From: Microbacter margulisiae
GTDB taxonomy: Bacteria > Bacteroidota > Bacteroidia > Bacteroidales > Paludibacteraceae
Assembly (NCBI RefSeq): GCF_014192515.1
Contig: NZ_JACHYB010000001.1
Coordinates: 186,001-250,000 of the forward strand
DNA length: 64,000 nucleotides
Direction: 5' to 3'
Position 1 is the first letter of the stretch. The number at the start of each line of letters is the position of its first letter. Positions 24,746-34,433 of this stretch are shown piece by piece. Position numbers and translations under genes: made by a program. The notes below the pieces were generated by a model that ran no database searches, had not been told where the DNA came from, and worked only from the letters and a program-made list of their open reading frames with translations.

Positions 24746-26464
24746 ATGAATTTTTCCCGTTACGGTATAATTGTTATGTTGCCGTTGTTGGTAATTTTAC
24801 CGGTCACTGCAAAAACTAAACCATCAGCTCAGGCAATACTTACAACCCCACGACAAGTACAATTTGATTACTATTTTGATGAAGCGCTTCGTGAACGTCT
24901 TGCCGGCCATTGGGATGCTGCTTTTGATTTGTTGCAGGCATGTCAGCGTCTAGAACCCGATAACGCAGAAGTATATTTTGAGCTTTCAAAATGTTATTTA
25001 CAAGGCAATAATGACACAAAAGTAATCTCCTCACTTGAAAAGGCATGTCAATATGATCCCCGTAATGTTTGGTATAAGTCAGCTTTGGCAGAACAATGCC
25101 TTTCGGACCAGAACATTGAGAAGGCGATAGCTGCATATCAGTCTATCCTGAAAATAGATCCTGAAAATGAAGATGCAGTGATGATGCTGATTTCTATTTA
25201 TACTCAGTCAGGAAAGCTGGCTCTTGCAATAAATGAATTGAGTCAGTTGGAAAAGATTCAGGGGATGAGCCAGGATATCACCGTTGAAAAGGCGCGTCTG
25301 TATTTTATGATGCATCAAAATAAAAAAGGAATCGATGAAGTGGACAAACTGATTAATACATATCCTCACGAACTGAAATACCAGGTACTGCGTGGGGATA
25401 TTTATTTAGGTCAGGGGATGAAGAAAGAGGCATTGGCTGAATACCAACATGTACTGTTGATTAATCCAAATCAGGGAGATGCACTATATTCGCTTTCCAA
25501 ATATTATCAGGCTGTCGGTGATACGACAATGATGATGAAGGTGCTGGATCAGATGATGAAGAACAAAAATGTGGAAGTAGATACTAAATTGGCAGTGCTT
25601 AAAAATTTAGTGACAACTCCCGCATATGTTTCCAAAGTGCAAGCTTTCTTGCCGGCGCTGCTGTCCATGTATCCTGATGAGGAAGATTTGCACAATTATC
25701 AATATATGTTTGATATGATGCGGAATGATACCCTGAAAGCCGAGTCGGAATTGAAAACCATGCTGGATCTTGATCCTCAGAATAAAGTGACATGGATGCG
25801 CATGCTGGATTTACAATTACAACGACAAAAATATAATAAGGCCGATTCGTTGTGCGGGGTTGCATTGAGCTATTTCCCGAATGATCCGGACCTCTACTTT
25901 TTCAAATCAGTTGCCTTGTTTCAGTTGGGAGATTTCCGACAGGTAATTTCCTATTGTCACAAAGCTCTCCCTTTGGTTCCGGATGAAAATCTGAATCTTC
26001 GTTCCCAGGTTTATTCGCAAATGGGAGACACCTTCTATCGCCTTGGAGAAAAAGATTCTACGTTCTGGGCTTATGACCAGGCTTTGAAATACCAACCGAA
26101 TAACATAGGCACATTGAATAATTATGCCTATTACCTGTCACTTGAGAAGCGTGATTTACCCAAAGCCGAGAGTATGAGTGCCCGAACCATTAAAGCAGAA
26201 CCAAATAATGCAACATTTCTGGATACATATGCGTGGGTGTTTTTTGTAGAAGGCAATTATGCTTTAGCTAAGATCTACAGCCAGCAGGCTATCGAAAACG
26301 GAGGAGACAAGAATGCCGACGTCCTCGAACACTATGGTGATATCCTCTACAAAGCCGGCGATCATGAAAAGGCGGTTGAAATGTGGCAAAAGTCTCTTGA
26401 TGCGGGGAACACATCCCCGATTGTAAAAAAAGAGGTCGAAACAAAAACATATATTCCAAAGTGA
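24746..26464 (+). CDS. Exported TPR protein, 572 aa
   Basis: After an N-terminal signal peptide (cleavage likely near VTAKTKPSA), most of the protein consists of tetratricopeptide repeats: I count roughly ten, for example DAAFDLLQACQRLEPDNAEV, KAIAAYQSILKIDPENEDAV and KALAEYQHVLLINPN-type units, ending with GDHEKAVEMWQKSL. TPR solenoids bind partner proteins; in this phylum such proteins often belong to gliding/secretion or outer-membrane assembly complexes, but no partner can be named. A TACATTTG box at 24659-24666 may drive it. It is not obviously linked to the next gene. Confidence 0.85.
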   Translation: MNFSRYGIIVMLPLLVILPVTAKTKPSAQAILTTPRQVQFDYYFDEALRERLAGHWDAAFDLLQACQRLEPDNAEVYFELSKCYLQGNNDTKVISSLEKACQYDPRNVWYKSALAEQCLSDQNIEKAIAAYQSILKIDPENEDAVMMLISIYTQSGKLALAINELSQLEKIQGMSQDITVEKARLYFMMHQNKKGIDEVDKLINTYPHELKYQVLRGDIYLGQGMKKEALAEYQHVLLINPNQGDALYSLSKYYQAVGDTTMMMKVLDQMMKNKNVEVDTKLAVLKNLVTTPAYVSKVQAFLPALLSMYPDEEDLHNYQYMFDMMRNDTLKAESELKTMLDLDPQNKVTWMRMLDLQLQRQKYNKADSLCGVALSYFPNDPDLYFFKSVALFQLGDFRQVISYCHKALPLVPDENLNLRSQVYSQMGDTFYRLGEKDSTFWAYDQALKYQPNNIGTLNNYAYYLSLEKRDLPKAESMSARTIKAEPNNATFLDTYAWVFFVEGNYALAKIYSQQAIENGGDKNADVLEHYGDILYKAGDHEKAVEMWQKSLDAGNTSPIVKKEVETKTYIPK

Positions 26465-26684
26465 ATGTCCGTTTCTAACAACTAAGCGCTATTTTTACTT
26501 TTACTCAGAGAGTCCTTTACCGTAATGTTATCTGTCCGACGATACACCTTTTTGGATGATATAGGAAGGGGTATTGTTGTTGTATAAAATAATTACTTTC
26601 CATATTATAGATTTTCCTTTTAGTTATGACGTAGAATAGATTTCCGGGGCATAATATTCATAGAAATAATATAACCATTTAAAC

Positions 26685-28337
26685 ATGAGTATGAGAATGA
26701 GGATGAAAAGTGGGATGAAGAGAGTAGAACTCATACGTGTGCTGGCGATGACTATGCTGATACTGCTATTGGCCGGTTGTTATCATACGTCCAAACATGA
26801 TGCGCAAGTACTGGCTATTTCTGAGCAGGTTATTGAGGCTCACCCGGATAGTGCATTTCAATTGTTGAAATCTATTCAACGTCCAGCATCATTAAAGCAT
26901 AAAGACTATGCCCTGTACGCCTTGCTTTATACCAAGGCGATGGATAAACTACGATTGCCAGCGTCATCTGATTCTCTAATTCGGATAGCTGTAGGCTATT
27001 ATTCATCTGTGCATGCTCCCGGGAGATTAGCACAGTCCTATCTTTATCTTTCACGCATCAATCGGCAGGATGGGGACAATAAAGATGCTGCTGATAATTT
27101 GATGAAGGCAGAAGAAGAAGCGAATAAGACCAAAGGCAATTTTTGGTTATTGGGGTTAATTAATACAGACAAAGCTAATATATACTATGATCAGGATCAA
27201 TTAGATAGTGCTTTGTTGGCGAATAAAAGAGCTTACATTTTGTTTCAAACTATACATGATAGTCATAATATGGCAATTACCCTAATAAATATAGGGAAAT
27301 GTTATACGCATAAATATCAAAATGATAGTGCTTTATATTATTATAAGCTAGCTCAACAACAAGCTCAAGGAGTTAAAGATACAGTGATTTTATCTACTAT
27401 TTTACGACTTGAGGGATTTCAGTTATATAAAATGCATCGTTATGATCAGGCTCTTTCTTATTTACGGCAGTCACTAAAAACATCATCTGATCTTTATAAT
27501 GCTGGAAAGTTTCTGAACATAGGAATGGTATATATAGCGATGCATAATTATGAATTAGCACATTTCTATTTTTTACAATCTCTTGTGAATTCATCTGATT
27601 TATCTGTTCGTAGTGCCTCATACCAGCAATTACTACAGCTTGCTATCAAAGAGCAAAATATAATTGAGGTCAACCATTACGCAGAATTATATGTAGATAT
27701 CAACGATTCAATTTATCAGAAAGCCTTGGCTACCAGTTTAGCTGGTATAGAAAAAAGATATAATTATGAACGAATTGCCGGGATTAACAAGAGTTTGATT
27801 ATTAAGCAACAGTATATTTATATATGGTTGTTATTTTCATTTCTGATTATTGCAGTAGGTACTCTTCTATTCTTTTACTATCGAAATCAGGAAAAGAAGG
27901 TAATCAATAAGCTGATGCAACAGCAATTGGAATTTCAGCAGGCAAAAATAGATAAGCTGGAACTTTTGCAACGTATTGCGCATCTGAGGTTTATTCCTAA
28001 AAACAATCTGGAACAAACCGGAGCGTAATTCTTAAAGCTTTTTGCCAAAGAAATTGATATGGCTTCCCCGGCTAATATGGATGAGTTGTTTGATGCCATT
28101 GATAGTGCTTATAATAACCTGTCAAAACGTATTTATGCCCGCTTCCCATTGCTCAGCCGTAAGGAAGTGCTCTTCTGCTGCATGCGTTTTGCTGATTTTG
28201 ACGCGGCTTCTATTTCTACTATCCTTGATATCCAAATCAATTCGGTTTATCGGTACACCTCCTTAATACGCGATAAAATGGGATATGCAAAATCTGTCAG
28301 TTTAGAACAAATTCTTGCCGAATTTGAGACAATATGA
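26685..28337 (+). pseudogene. Membrane TPR-HTH regulator split by an in-frame stop
   Basis: The first part (26685-28028, 447 aa) has a lipoprotein-type signal (LLLAGC, Cys32), TPR repeats over about residues 45-340, one membrane helix near 378-398 and the start of a coiled coil. A TAA at 28026-28028 ends it. Translation in the same frame continues without any other stop to 28337 and encodes the missing HTH part (LSRKEVLFCCMRFADFDAASI...). The total, 549 residues, matches the intact paralogue at 29215 (544 aa). The most likely ATG for the detached part is at 28059 (92 aa). So a nonsense change separates sensor from DNA-binding domain; read-through or restart is possible. Confidence 0.85.
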
Positions 28338-28524
28338 GGCTTTCTTTGATAGTCATAAAAGGCTTTTCCATATTGACGTTATAAAACGTATTCGCAATCA
28401 TTTGAAATGCAGTATTTTATATGTGTTGTTTTTTTTGAATTCCATCTCATTTTTTTCTCGCATTGTGAAGAATGATACAAAAACACTGATACTTTTGAAA
28501 AAGTAACTTCAAAAAATTTTTGTG

Positions 28525-28923
28525 ATGAAAACAATTTCTTTCTCATTGGTGCTTCTTTTAGTAATAGCTCTGTGTGGTTCTTTCTTATTTCCTGTTTCTT
28601 CTTCCGCAAAAAGTGATCCTGTAGGAGGGACACCGATTACTACTATTTCCAGTATGTCAACTATGTCTTTAATGACAGTTGCTCCGGCATCGTTGTATGC
28701 TACGGTTGTAGGCACTCAGGTAACCATCCAATGGAGCCAATCGATCGGACAGGCTGAGTTGATGATTGAAGACGCAACCGGTCAGGTAGTGGTTGACGAT
28801 ATGGTTAACACAACCAGTACGTCGAACTATACGGTTGACATGAGTGGATTCGATAGTGGTACTTACACCGTGATCCTGCAAAGCAACACCAACCAGTTAA
28901 CTACTACATTTACGTTGAACTAA
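28525..28923 (+). CDS. Secreted DUF3244-like protein, 132 aa
   Basis: A signal peptide (MKTISFSLVLLLVIALCGSF) is followed by one immunoglobulin-like beta domain resembling DUF3244: VAPASLYATVVGTQVTIQWS, then LMIEDATGQVVVDD and SGFDSGTYTVILQSNTN. Such proteins are common in Bacteroidales, often near TPR-type regulators, with unknown role. Here it lies between the two paralogous TPR-HTH regulators, which suggests that one or both control it or sense it. The GTG at 28522 could also start translation, but the ATG at 28525 is preferred. It is followed by a strong hairpin. Confidence 0.8.
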   Translation: MKTISFSLVLLLVIALCGSFLFPVSSSAKSDPVGGTPITTISSMSTMSLMTVAPASLYATVVGTQVTIQWSQSIGQAELMIEDATGQVVVDDMVNTTSTSNYTVDMSGFDSGTYTVILQSNTNQLTTTFTLN

Positions 28924-28938
28924 GGCGTAATGTTTATT

Positions 28939-28970
28939 ATTCACGGGAATCTTAAGAGTTTCCCGTGAAT
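28939..28970 (+). terminator. Hairpin after the DUF3244-like gene
   Basis: Eleven-base perfect stem attcacgggaa/ttcccgtgaat with a 10-base loop; the T-run after it is poor (aggtttgtg). It probably ends or stabilises the upstream mRNA. Confidence 0.6.
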
Positions 28971-29082
28971 AGGTTTGTGCACGGAAAATTTGACTATGTG
29001 ACATTCCTTGTATGTCAAAATATATAAGAAGAGTGGAGTGGTTGTAGATTTGATATGGAAAATGATTCTGTTGAGATTGATG

Positions 29083-29117
29083 AGCTGCCTTAAAATGTGT
29101 TTTTGGGGCAGCTTTTT
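29083..29117 (+). terminator. Second hairpin with T-run before the intact TPR-HTH regulator
   Basis: Stem agctgcc/ggcagct followed by ttttt. With the hairpin at 28939 it isolates the regulator gene at 29215 from upstream transcription. Confidence 0.7.
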
Positions 29118-29214
29118 GTATGCCACTATTCCAGAAAGATTACAGCATTATTTATTTATCTTTGCAGAACCCATTTTATCAATTAAAAAAAACATATTTT
29201 GTTTGTCGTATTGA

Positions 29215-30849
29215 ATGAAAAATTTACTGGTTGGTTTATTGTTGTTATTCTCCTTATACAGTTGCCATCGTAATTCAAAAATAAACCAGGAACGTTTACA
29301 ACAGATTGAGCTGATTACCCGTACTTCTCCTGACAGGGCGATGTCTCTGTTGCATTCATTATTTCCGCACCCGGAACAGTTAAATAAATCCACAGCAGCT
29401 TATTATGCTGTGTGTTACAATGATGCTGCCTGGCATGTAGATCCTCGCTTGCTTTCCGATTCATTGGCAACTTTAGCCGTAACCTATTACTCCAAGCACA
29501 TAAATCCCGAGGAAACTCCTAAAGCATATTTTTTATTATCATTGACAAAGAAAGAACAACAAGAAGCGGATGCGAGTGCTGATGCTTTATTGCAGGCAGA
29601 ATCTTTTGCTTCTCTGTATCACAATACTCGTATTTTAGGATTGGTATTTGCGCAAAAAGGACTATTAATGCATGATCAAAATGAAGATAGTTGTAGTGTG
29701 AAGAATCATAAAATAGCAGCATCCTTATTTGCATCGATTCATGACTCCAGTAATCAGATTATTGAAAATTTATCAATCGGAATAGAATTCATTGATCAAG
29801 CTCAGTATGATAGTGCTTGGTATTATGTGGGGATTGCAGAAAAAATGGCTCGATTATCGAATGATACCGTTTTATTATCAAGTATTTTTCGTGAAAAAGG
29901 GATGGATAAATTCTATCAGGGAGATGCAAATGCCGCAGAGATGTGGCTTCAGGCGGCTTTGCATACATCACATGATGTTTATGATGCTGGAAAATACATG
30001 AATTTAGGTTGGATATATCTAAAGCAGAAAAAATATGATTTGGCTAGAACTACTTTAACTACAGCATTACGGCATAATCCTCCCATTACATTAGAAAATG
30101 CTTGTTATCAGCAACTAATTAATACTGCATATGCTCAGCATGATTGGAAGGGGTTGCGCCGGTATGCGTTGCAATTTGAGATAAGCGTTGATTCTGCTTA
30201 TGATAGTTCTTTAAAATCAAGTTTGCTGGGTTTAGAGAAAAAATATCAATATGAACACTTTCGGGCACAGAATCAGGCACTAACCATTAAAAATCAGCGT
30301 TTGGGATTAATTGCTTTGGGAATCTTATTGCTGTTGATGATTATTGGTTATTATTATTTGCGTGTTGTATTGAAAAACAGGGAAATCCAGTTGCTTCACG
30401 AGCAGGAAAAGGTTCAAATAGCCGAAAGAGAAAAAAAATTACGTCAGTCTATTGCCGGACAACTCGATGTGTACGGAAAAATTATCTCGCTCAGTACAAT
30501 GTCCAATGACAACCCCGAACATGTAGGAGCACAATTTCAGTACTTATTCAATGGAGGAATCCTAAAATCCGAAGAAAGTATTGCTGATTTTATAAAGAAT
30601 GTGGATGAAGTGTATGATCATTTTTCTATAAAGTTGCAGGAACAATACCCAAAGCTTACTAAAACTGATATTTTAATTTGCTGTTTGATGAGAGCTGGGT
30701 TTGAAAATGACACTATTGCTCGTTTTTTGGATATTCAGATGTATTCTTTTCATACGCGCTGTCATCGCCTCCGCGAACGCATGTCCTTGCCTCGTAAAGT
30801 CGTTTTGTCCCAATTTCTCGCCAATTTTTCGGGAGAAAAACAGGCTTAA
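29215..30849 (+). CDS. Membrane-bound TPR-HTH transcriptional regulator
   Basis: A 544-aa one-component regulator. The N-terminus MKNLLVGLLLLFSLYSC is a lipoprotein-like signal; TPR units fill about residues 30-330 (periplasmic sensor), a membrane helix lies near 360-384 (LIALGILLLLMIIGYYY), then a coiled coil (EKVQIAEREKKLRQ) and a C-terminal LuxR-like HTH (TKTDILICCLMRAGFENDTI, then RFLDIQ...HRLRERM). Such regulators are frequent in Bacteroidales and often act on neighbouring exported proteins or peptides. Its paralogue upstream is interrupted, so this copy may be the only active one. The next genes in the same direction are a small Cys-containing peptide and a pseudo-radical-SAM protein. 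Confidence 0.88.
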   Translation: MKNLLVGLLLLFSLYSCHRNSKINQERLQQIELITRTSPDRAMSLLHSLFPHPEQLNKSTAAYYAVCYNDAAWHVDPRLLSDSLATLAVTYYSKHINPEETPKAYFLLSLTKKEQQEADASADALLQAESFASLYHNTRILGLVFAQKGLLMHDQNEDSCSVKNHKIAASLFASIHDSSNQIIENLSIGIEFIDQAQYDSAWYYVGIAEKMARLSNDTVLLSSIFREKGMDKFYQGDANAAEMWLQAALHTSHDVYDAGKYMNLGWIYLKQKKYDLARTTLTTALRHNPPITLENACYQQLINTAYAQHDWKGLRRYALQFEISVDSAYDSSLKSSLLGLEKKYQYEHFRAQNQALTIKNQRLGLIALGILLLLMIIGYYYLRVVLKNREIQLLHEQEKVQIAEREKKLRQSIAGQLDVYGKIISLSTMSNDNPEHVGAQFQYLFNGGILKSEESIADFIKNVDEVYDHFSIKLQEQYPKLTKTDILICCLMRAGFENDTIARFLDIQMYSFHTRCHRLRERMSLPRKVVLSQFLANFSGEKQA

Positions 30850-31140
30850 CACCCTTATTTTTGCCACTGTCAAGTTTTTTGTTTTTCGTCTATTTTCAAC
30901 ATATTGAAATTCAATGTGTTGTAAGTGTTAATTTCTGTAATGTACAGTTCTGATTTTTGCTCTTAAGGTATTTTTCTTCAAAAAAATCGGTAATTTTGAA
31001 AGGAGAATAACAATTCTCTTGCTAAAATTTCGTGTTGGATTTTTTTGTGCGGATGATTTTGTTCAAATATTCATTGAAGAAATTTTAGATTATGTTAGAG
31101 TGAAATGCTAAAGAGTTGTTCGTAATAAATTATTTATCCT

Positions 31141-31311
31141 ATGAAATTAAATACAATGGATGAGCATGCATTGCTTATGTTAGAGTCACTACCTATCCTG
31201 GGTTTGTCTGATGAAGATGAACAAAGCAGAATTAATCAAACAATTTTGCCTTGTAAAGGCTATTGTCATCAATTATGCGTACTTCATTTTTCTTCCACAT
31301 ATGAGGATTGA
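31141..31311 (+). CDS. 56-aa Cys-containing peptide, candidate modified-peptide precursor
   Basis: A short ORF, starting MKLNTMDEHALLMLESLPIL, with an acidic middle (LSDEDEQ) and a C-terminal part LPCKGYCHQLCVLHF holding three Cys spaced C38-x3-C42-x3-C46. A leader-like N-terminus plus Cys-rich tail is the layout of ribosomally made, modified peptides. It lies 42 bases before a gene for a radical-SAM/SPASM-like maturase relative, the classic precursor position. No database family is recognised. It could alternatively be a small regulatory or non-functional ORF, but position and composition favour a real gene. Confidence 0.6.
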   Translation: MKLNTMDEHALLMLESLPILGLSDEDEQSRINQTILPCKGYCHQLCVLHFSSTYED

Positions 31312-31353
31312 AAAACTTTTTGTGTATCAAAATCCCACTATAAATAAATTTTT

Positions 31354-32652
31354 ATGGCAGAATTAACGGAAAGCCGGTATAATTATAGACTCAAATATGA
31401 TGATCAGATTGTCTATTTTAATGGAATAACTCGTCAGTTTATTCCTGTTCCTGATATTTTAGAAGATACTGTTGAAAGCATTTTGCATCATCCGGAAAAG
31501 GCAACGAATACAGCTCCGTCCTTTCTTGAAAAATTACAATCCACAGGATTACTGGTAGAGCGTTCTGTTGACGAGGTAGAAATGATCAGGGAGCGATATC
31601 ATCAAGCCAGGAATGACTTGTCATATCAGTTGACAATTTCATTAGGCAATGTTTTTTCACATGCATCGCACGATGAGTATAGAGCTTCTGAAGGAGTAAT
31701 GTCAAGTCGATTTACAGAATCAATTAAAAAACATTTTGATCGCTATATACAAGAAAATTCGATTCGTCAGTTGCAGTTAGAATGGTATGGAAAACAGTTG
31801 ACACAGGAGACATTGCATGTGATGGAAGAAATCTCATTATATGCAAATGGATTATGTACGCAGCATAATGTTGATTTTCATGTAGGCATAACTACTTACA
31901 AATTACCTGAAAAATTGGAAGATTTGGCCCGGATTACATCACTGCCAGTAAAATCAATACGGTTCATTTTGAATTTATCAACGGCTCAAAACAAACAGCA
32001 GTCTGCGAAAGCTAAGGAAATATCAGACTTTGTAGAGCGATTCCCTCAGTGGATTGCTTTATTTCCGGAAATGTTCTTTGTGATTCTTGTTCGGGGGGCA
32101 TTGGACTCTATTCATTTTGATTTGTTTCTGAATCAGATGAATGAGCATATTGATGAGTCGGTACGTAAAAATGTATCTGTCTTTTTCAACGATGAGTCTA
32201 TGCACTTGCAAGAGGACGAATCCGTACGAACAGAGAAATTGCGTCAGTTGTTTCAATCAGGATATAACCAAAAATGGGATGATTTGTTGCCAACGATTTG
32301 CACTACTGAGAAAAAACATGCTTATGCGATCAACCTTGAAGGCAATGTTGGTAAATGTTTGACCAGAGCACATCAGGGTGCTTCGGGATATTTGACCACT
32401 CATGGCAATATTTTTTGGGATGAGACCAAATTGCATATAGATAGCGATATTCCTCTATTTGAGAATATTCGCTGTTTATCCTGTAAACATTTGCCAATTT
32501 GTATGGGTGAATATGTCTCTGTTCAACGATTGGATGACCGTTCATCTATACCATCGTCATGCCTGCTGCTTCCATGGGGTATTTCTCCAGAGTCTGTGGT
32601 GCGGTATTACTGCGACGTATGGTTAGATCGATATTCAAAAAGCCAAGTATAG
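31354..32652 (+). CDS. Pseudo-radical-SAM/SPASM protein
   Basis: A 432-aa protein with the architecture of peptide-modifying radical-SAM/SPASM enzymes: an N-terminal RRE-like segment (NYRLKYDDQIVYFN...), a TIM-barrel start at about residue 93, a WYGK segment (144-147) where GGEP would be, and a C-terminal SPASM-like cluster C335, C374-x2-C377-x5-C383, C403. The CX3CX2C motif that binds the catalytic 4Fe-4S cluster is absent: residues 93-112 read LTISLGNVFSHASHDEYRAS. Such pseudo-rSAM proteins are described in Bacteroidales peptide systems (GG-Bacteroidales system), probably as partner or scaffold. The upstream 56-aa peptide is the obvious candidate substrate. Confidence 0.7.
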   Translation: MAELTESRYNYRLKYDDQIVYFNGITRQFIPVPDILEDTVESILHHPEKATNTAPSFLEKLQSTGLLVERSVDEVEMIRERYHQARNDLSYQLTISLGNVFSHASHDEYRASEGVMSSRFTESIKKHFDRYIQENSIRQLQLEWYGKQLTQETLHVMEEISLYANGLCTQHNVDFHVGITTYKLPEKLEDLARITSLPVKSIRFILNLSTAQNKQQSAKAKEISDFVERFPQWIALFPEMFFVILVRGALDSIHFDLFLNQMNEHIDESVRKNVSVFFNDESMHLQEDESVRTEKLRQLFQSGYNQKWDDLLPTICTTEKKHAYAINLEGNVGKCLTRAHQGASGYLTTHGNIFWDETKLHIDSDIPLFENIRCLSCKHLPICMGEYVSVQRLDDRSSIPSSCLLLPWGISPESVVRYYCDVWLDRYSKSQV

Positions 32653-32698
32653 TAGGGAAATATTTTCTGAATTTTCTCTAAATGTAAACAACTAATGG

Positions 32699-32706
32699 TA
32701 TCTTTG
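32699..32706 (+). promoter_or_regulatory. TAnnTTTG box directly before the GT2 gene
   Basis: TATCTTTG ends only five bases before the ATG at 32712; transcription from it would give a leaderless message or use a later start such as Met24. Confidence 0.35.
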
Positions 32707-32711
32707 CCATT

Positions 32712-33803
32712 ATGTTTGTTACATTATGCCTTTTACTATCTGCCTGGCCAATCTTTATTTATGGCAACTTCTTAAGCCGAATGAAGGGAGGGTGGTTGTT
32801 GTATCCGATAATCCATAAAACTCCACAACCGTTTTCTATTAAAGCGACAATAGTTGTGTGCGCCCGCAATGAATCAACACATATTGCTCATTTACTTACG
32901 GCGTTGATGTCGCAGAGCTATATAAATCGTGAAATCATAGTGGTGGATGATGGATCAACGGATAATACGGTTGAAATTGTTCACACTTTTGCTGAGATTA
33001 TTCTGGTGGCTTTGCCAGAAAGTGTAGGCAAAAAAGCGGCATTACGCAAAGGACTTGAACATGCAACCGGCGAACTAATTATTTGCACTGATGCAGATTG
33101 CGTTATGAGCAATGATTGGATTCGGGCATTGGTAAATTGTTATCAGATTGACTTTCCCGATATGATAATAGGTCCAGTCCGCATACATCATCCTCGAGCT
33201 TCTTTGTTTCAGCATTTACAATCAATTGAATTCATGAGCCTTGCAGCTTCTACTGCAGGTTCGGCTATTATTGGTCGTCCTATAATGTGTAACGGGGCCA
33301 ATTTGGCTTTTACTAAAGAGGCGTGGGATACATCATCCCATGAATTAAAGGATTGCTATGCTTCCGGCGATGATATGTTTTTGATGGAGAGTATCAAAAG
33401 TAGAGGAGGCAAAATACGTTATGCTAAATTTCAGGAAGCGATCGTTACAACAGAGCCAGTACAAACTTTCTCCTCTTTTTTCCACCAGCGAAGTCGTTGG
33501 GTTTCAAAAAGTGAGGCTTATTCTGATCCTGACATCAAATTTGTGGCTGGATTAGTAGCGAGTGTAACATTGTTGCCCTTCCTTTTGGCGTTGATAGGAG
33601 TTTTTGATCCTTGGTTTTTTCTCGTTTCAGTGCTTTCCTGGGGAATTAAAACAGGTTTAGACTATAGATTTCTGCGAATATTTCGCCCCTTTTTTGTCAT
33701 TTTTTTTCCACCTTGGCAATTCTTGTTGGTAGCTGTTTTATACCCGTTTTATATTATTATATCACTTATTTTGGGTAGGTTTAGGAAAGTAATTTGGAAG
33801 TAA
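32712..33803 (+). CDS. Membrane glycosyltransferase, family 2
   Basis: A 363-aa inverting glycosyltransferase acting at the inner membrane. Motifs: VVDDGSTDN (77-85), DAD (127-129) and QRSRW (259-263), as in processive or polyprenyl-linked GT2 enzymes. One membrane helix at the N-terminus and three to four near the C-terminus (about 275-355). Acceptor and sugar cannot be told. It follows the pseudo-rSAM gene by 59 bases; a TATCTTTG box at 32699-32706 lies directly before the ATG, so it may have its own promoter. Glycan synthesis genes (sugar-phosphate transferase) follow after tsaC. Confidence 0.88.
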   Translation: MFVTLCLLLSAWPIFIYGNFLSRMKGGWLLYPIIHKTPQPFSIKATIVVCARNESTHIAHLLTALMSQSYINREIIVVDDGSTDNTVEIVHTFAEIILVALPESVGKKAALRKGLEHATGELIICTDADCVMSNDWIRALVNCYQIDFPDMIIGPVRIHHPRASLFQHLQSIEFMSLAASTAGSAIIGRPIMCNGANLAFTKEAWDTSSHELKDCYASGDDMFLMESIKSRGGKIRYAKFQEAIVTTEPVQTFSSFFHQRSRWVSKSEAYSDPDIKFVAGLVASVTLLPFLLALIGVFDPWFFLVSVLSWGIKTGLDYRFLRIFRPFFVIFFPPWQFLLVAVLYPFYIIISLILGRFRKVIWK

Positions 33804-33851
33804 GCGATAAAAGTGAATATACTAAAATATCGAATTAAACGTTTTGTATTT

Positions 33852-34415
33852 ATGGAAGAAGAAATGAAAAAGTGCCTGGAAGTTTTGCGAACTGGTGGCG
33901 TGATTTTATACCCTACAGATACAGTGTGGGGATTGGGATGTGATGCGACTAACGAAGCTGCTGTCAAAAAGGTTTATGAAATTAAGAAAAGGGAGGATAG
34001 TAAGGCGTTGTTATTGCTGGTAGACCATATCGGAAAACTTCAAAGCTATGTTGATGAGATTCCTGCTTTAGCTTTTGATATTATAGAAATGAGTGATAAA
34101 CCTATCACTGTCATTTATTCTCAGGGGAAAAATCTGGCAAAAAATGTTTTAGCTGAGGATGGCAGTATAGGTATTCGGGTAACGAATGAATTATTTTCAA
34201 AGACTCTCTGTGAACGTTTTCGTCGTCCGATTGTTTCTACTTCTGCCAATGTAAGTGGGGAGAAGACGCCTCATAATTTTGCTCAAATCTCAGATGAGAT
34301 TCTTAAGGCAGTGGATTATGTGGTTCAATATCGTCAAAACGATTTCACTGAAGCCTCTGCTTCGTCTATCATTAAACTTGGTCCAGGCAGTTATGTTAAA
34401 GTAATCAGGGAGTAA
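33852..34415 (+). CDS. tsaC: Threonylcarbamoyl-AMP synthase (TsaC/Sua5/YrdC)
   Basis: Makes threonylcarbamoyl-AMP from threonine, bicarbonate and ATP for the universal t6A tRNA modification. The product has the YrdC signature: GGVILYPTDTVWGLGCDA at the start, KKREDSKALLLLV, and RRPIVSTSANVSGEKTP. The ATG at 33852 (MEEEMKK, 187 aa) is preferred over the upstream one at 33813, whose 13 extra residues do not fit the family. There is no C-terminal Sua5 domain. Another t6A gene, tsaB, lies at 62319 in this window. Confidence 0.95.
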   Translation: MEEEMKKCLEVLRTGGVILYPTDTVWGLGCDATNEAAVKKVYEIKKREDSKALLLLVDHIGKLQSYVDEIPALAFDIIEMSDKPITVIYSQGKNLAKNVLAEDGSIGIRVTNELFSKTLCERFRRPIVSTSANVSGEKTPHNFAQISDEILKAVDYVVQYRQNDFTEASASSIIKLGPGSYVKVIRE

Positions 34416-34433
34416 CTATATACATCAAATAAT

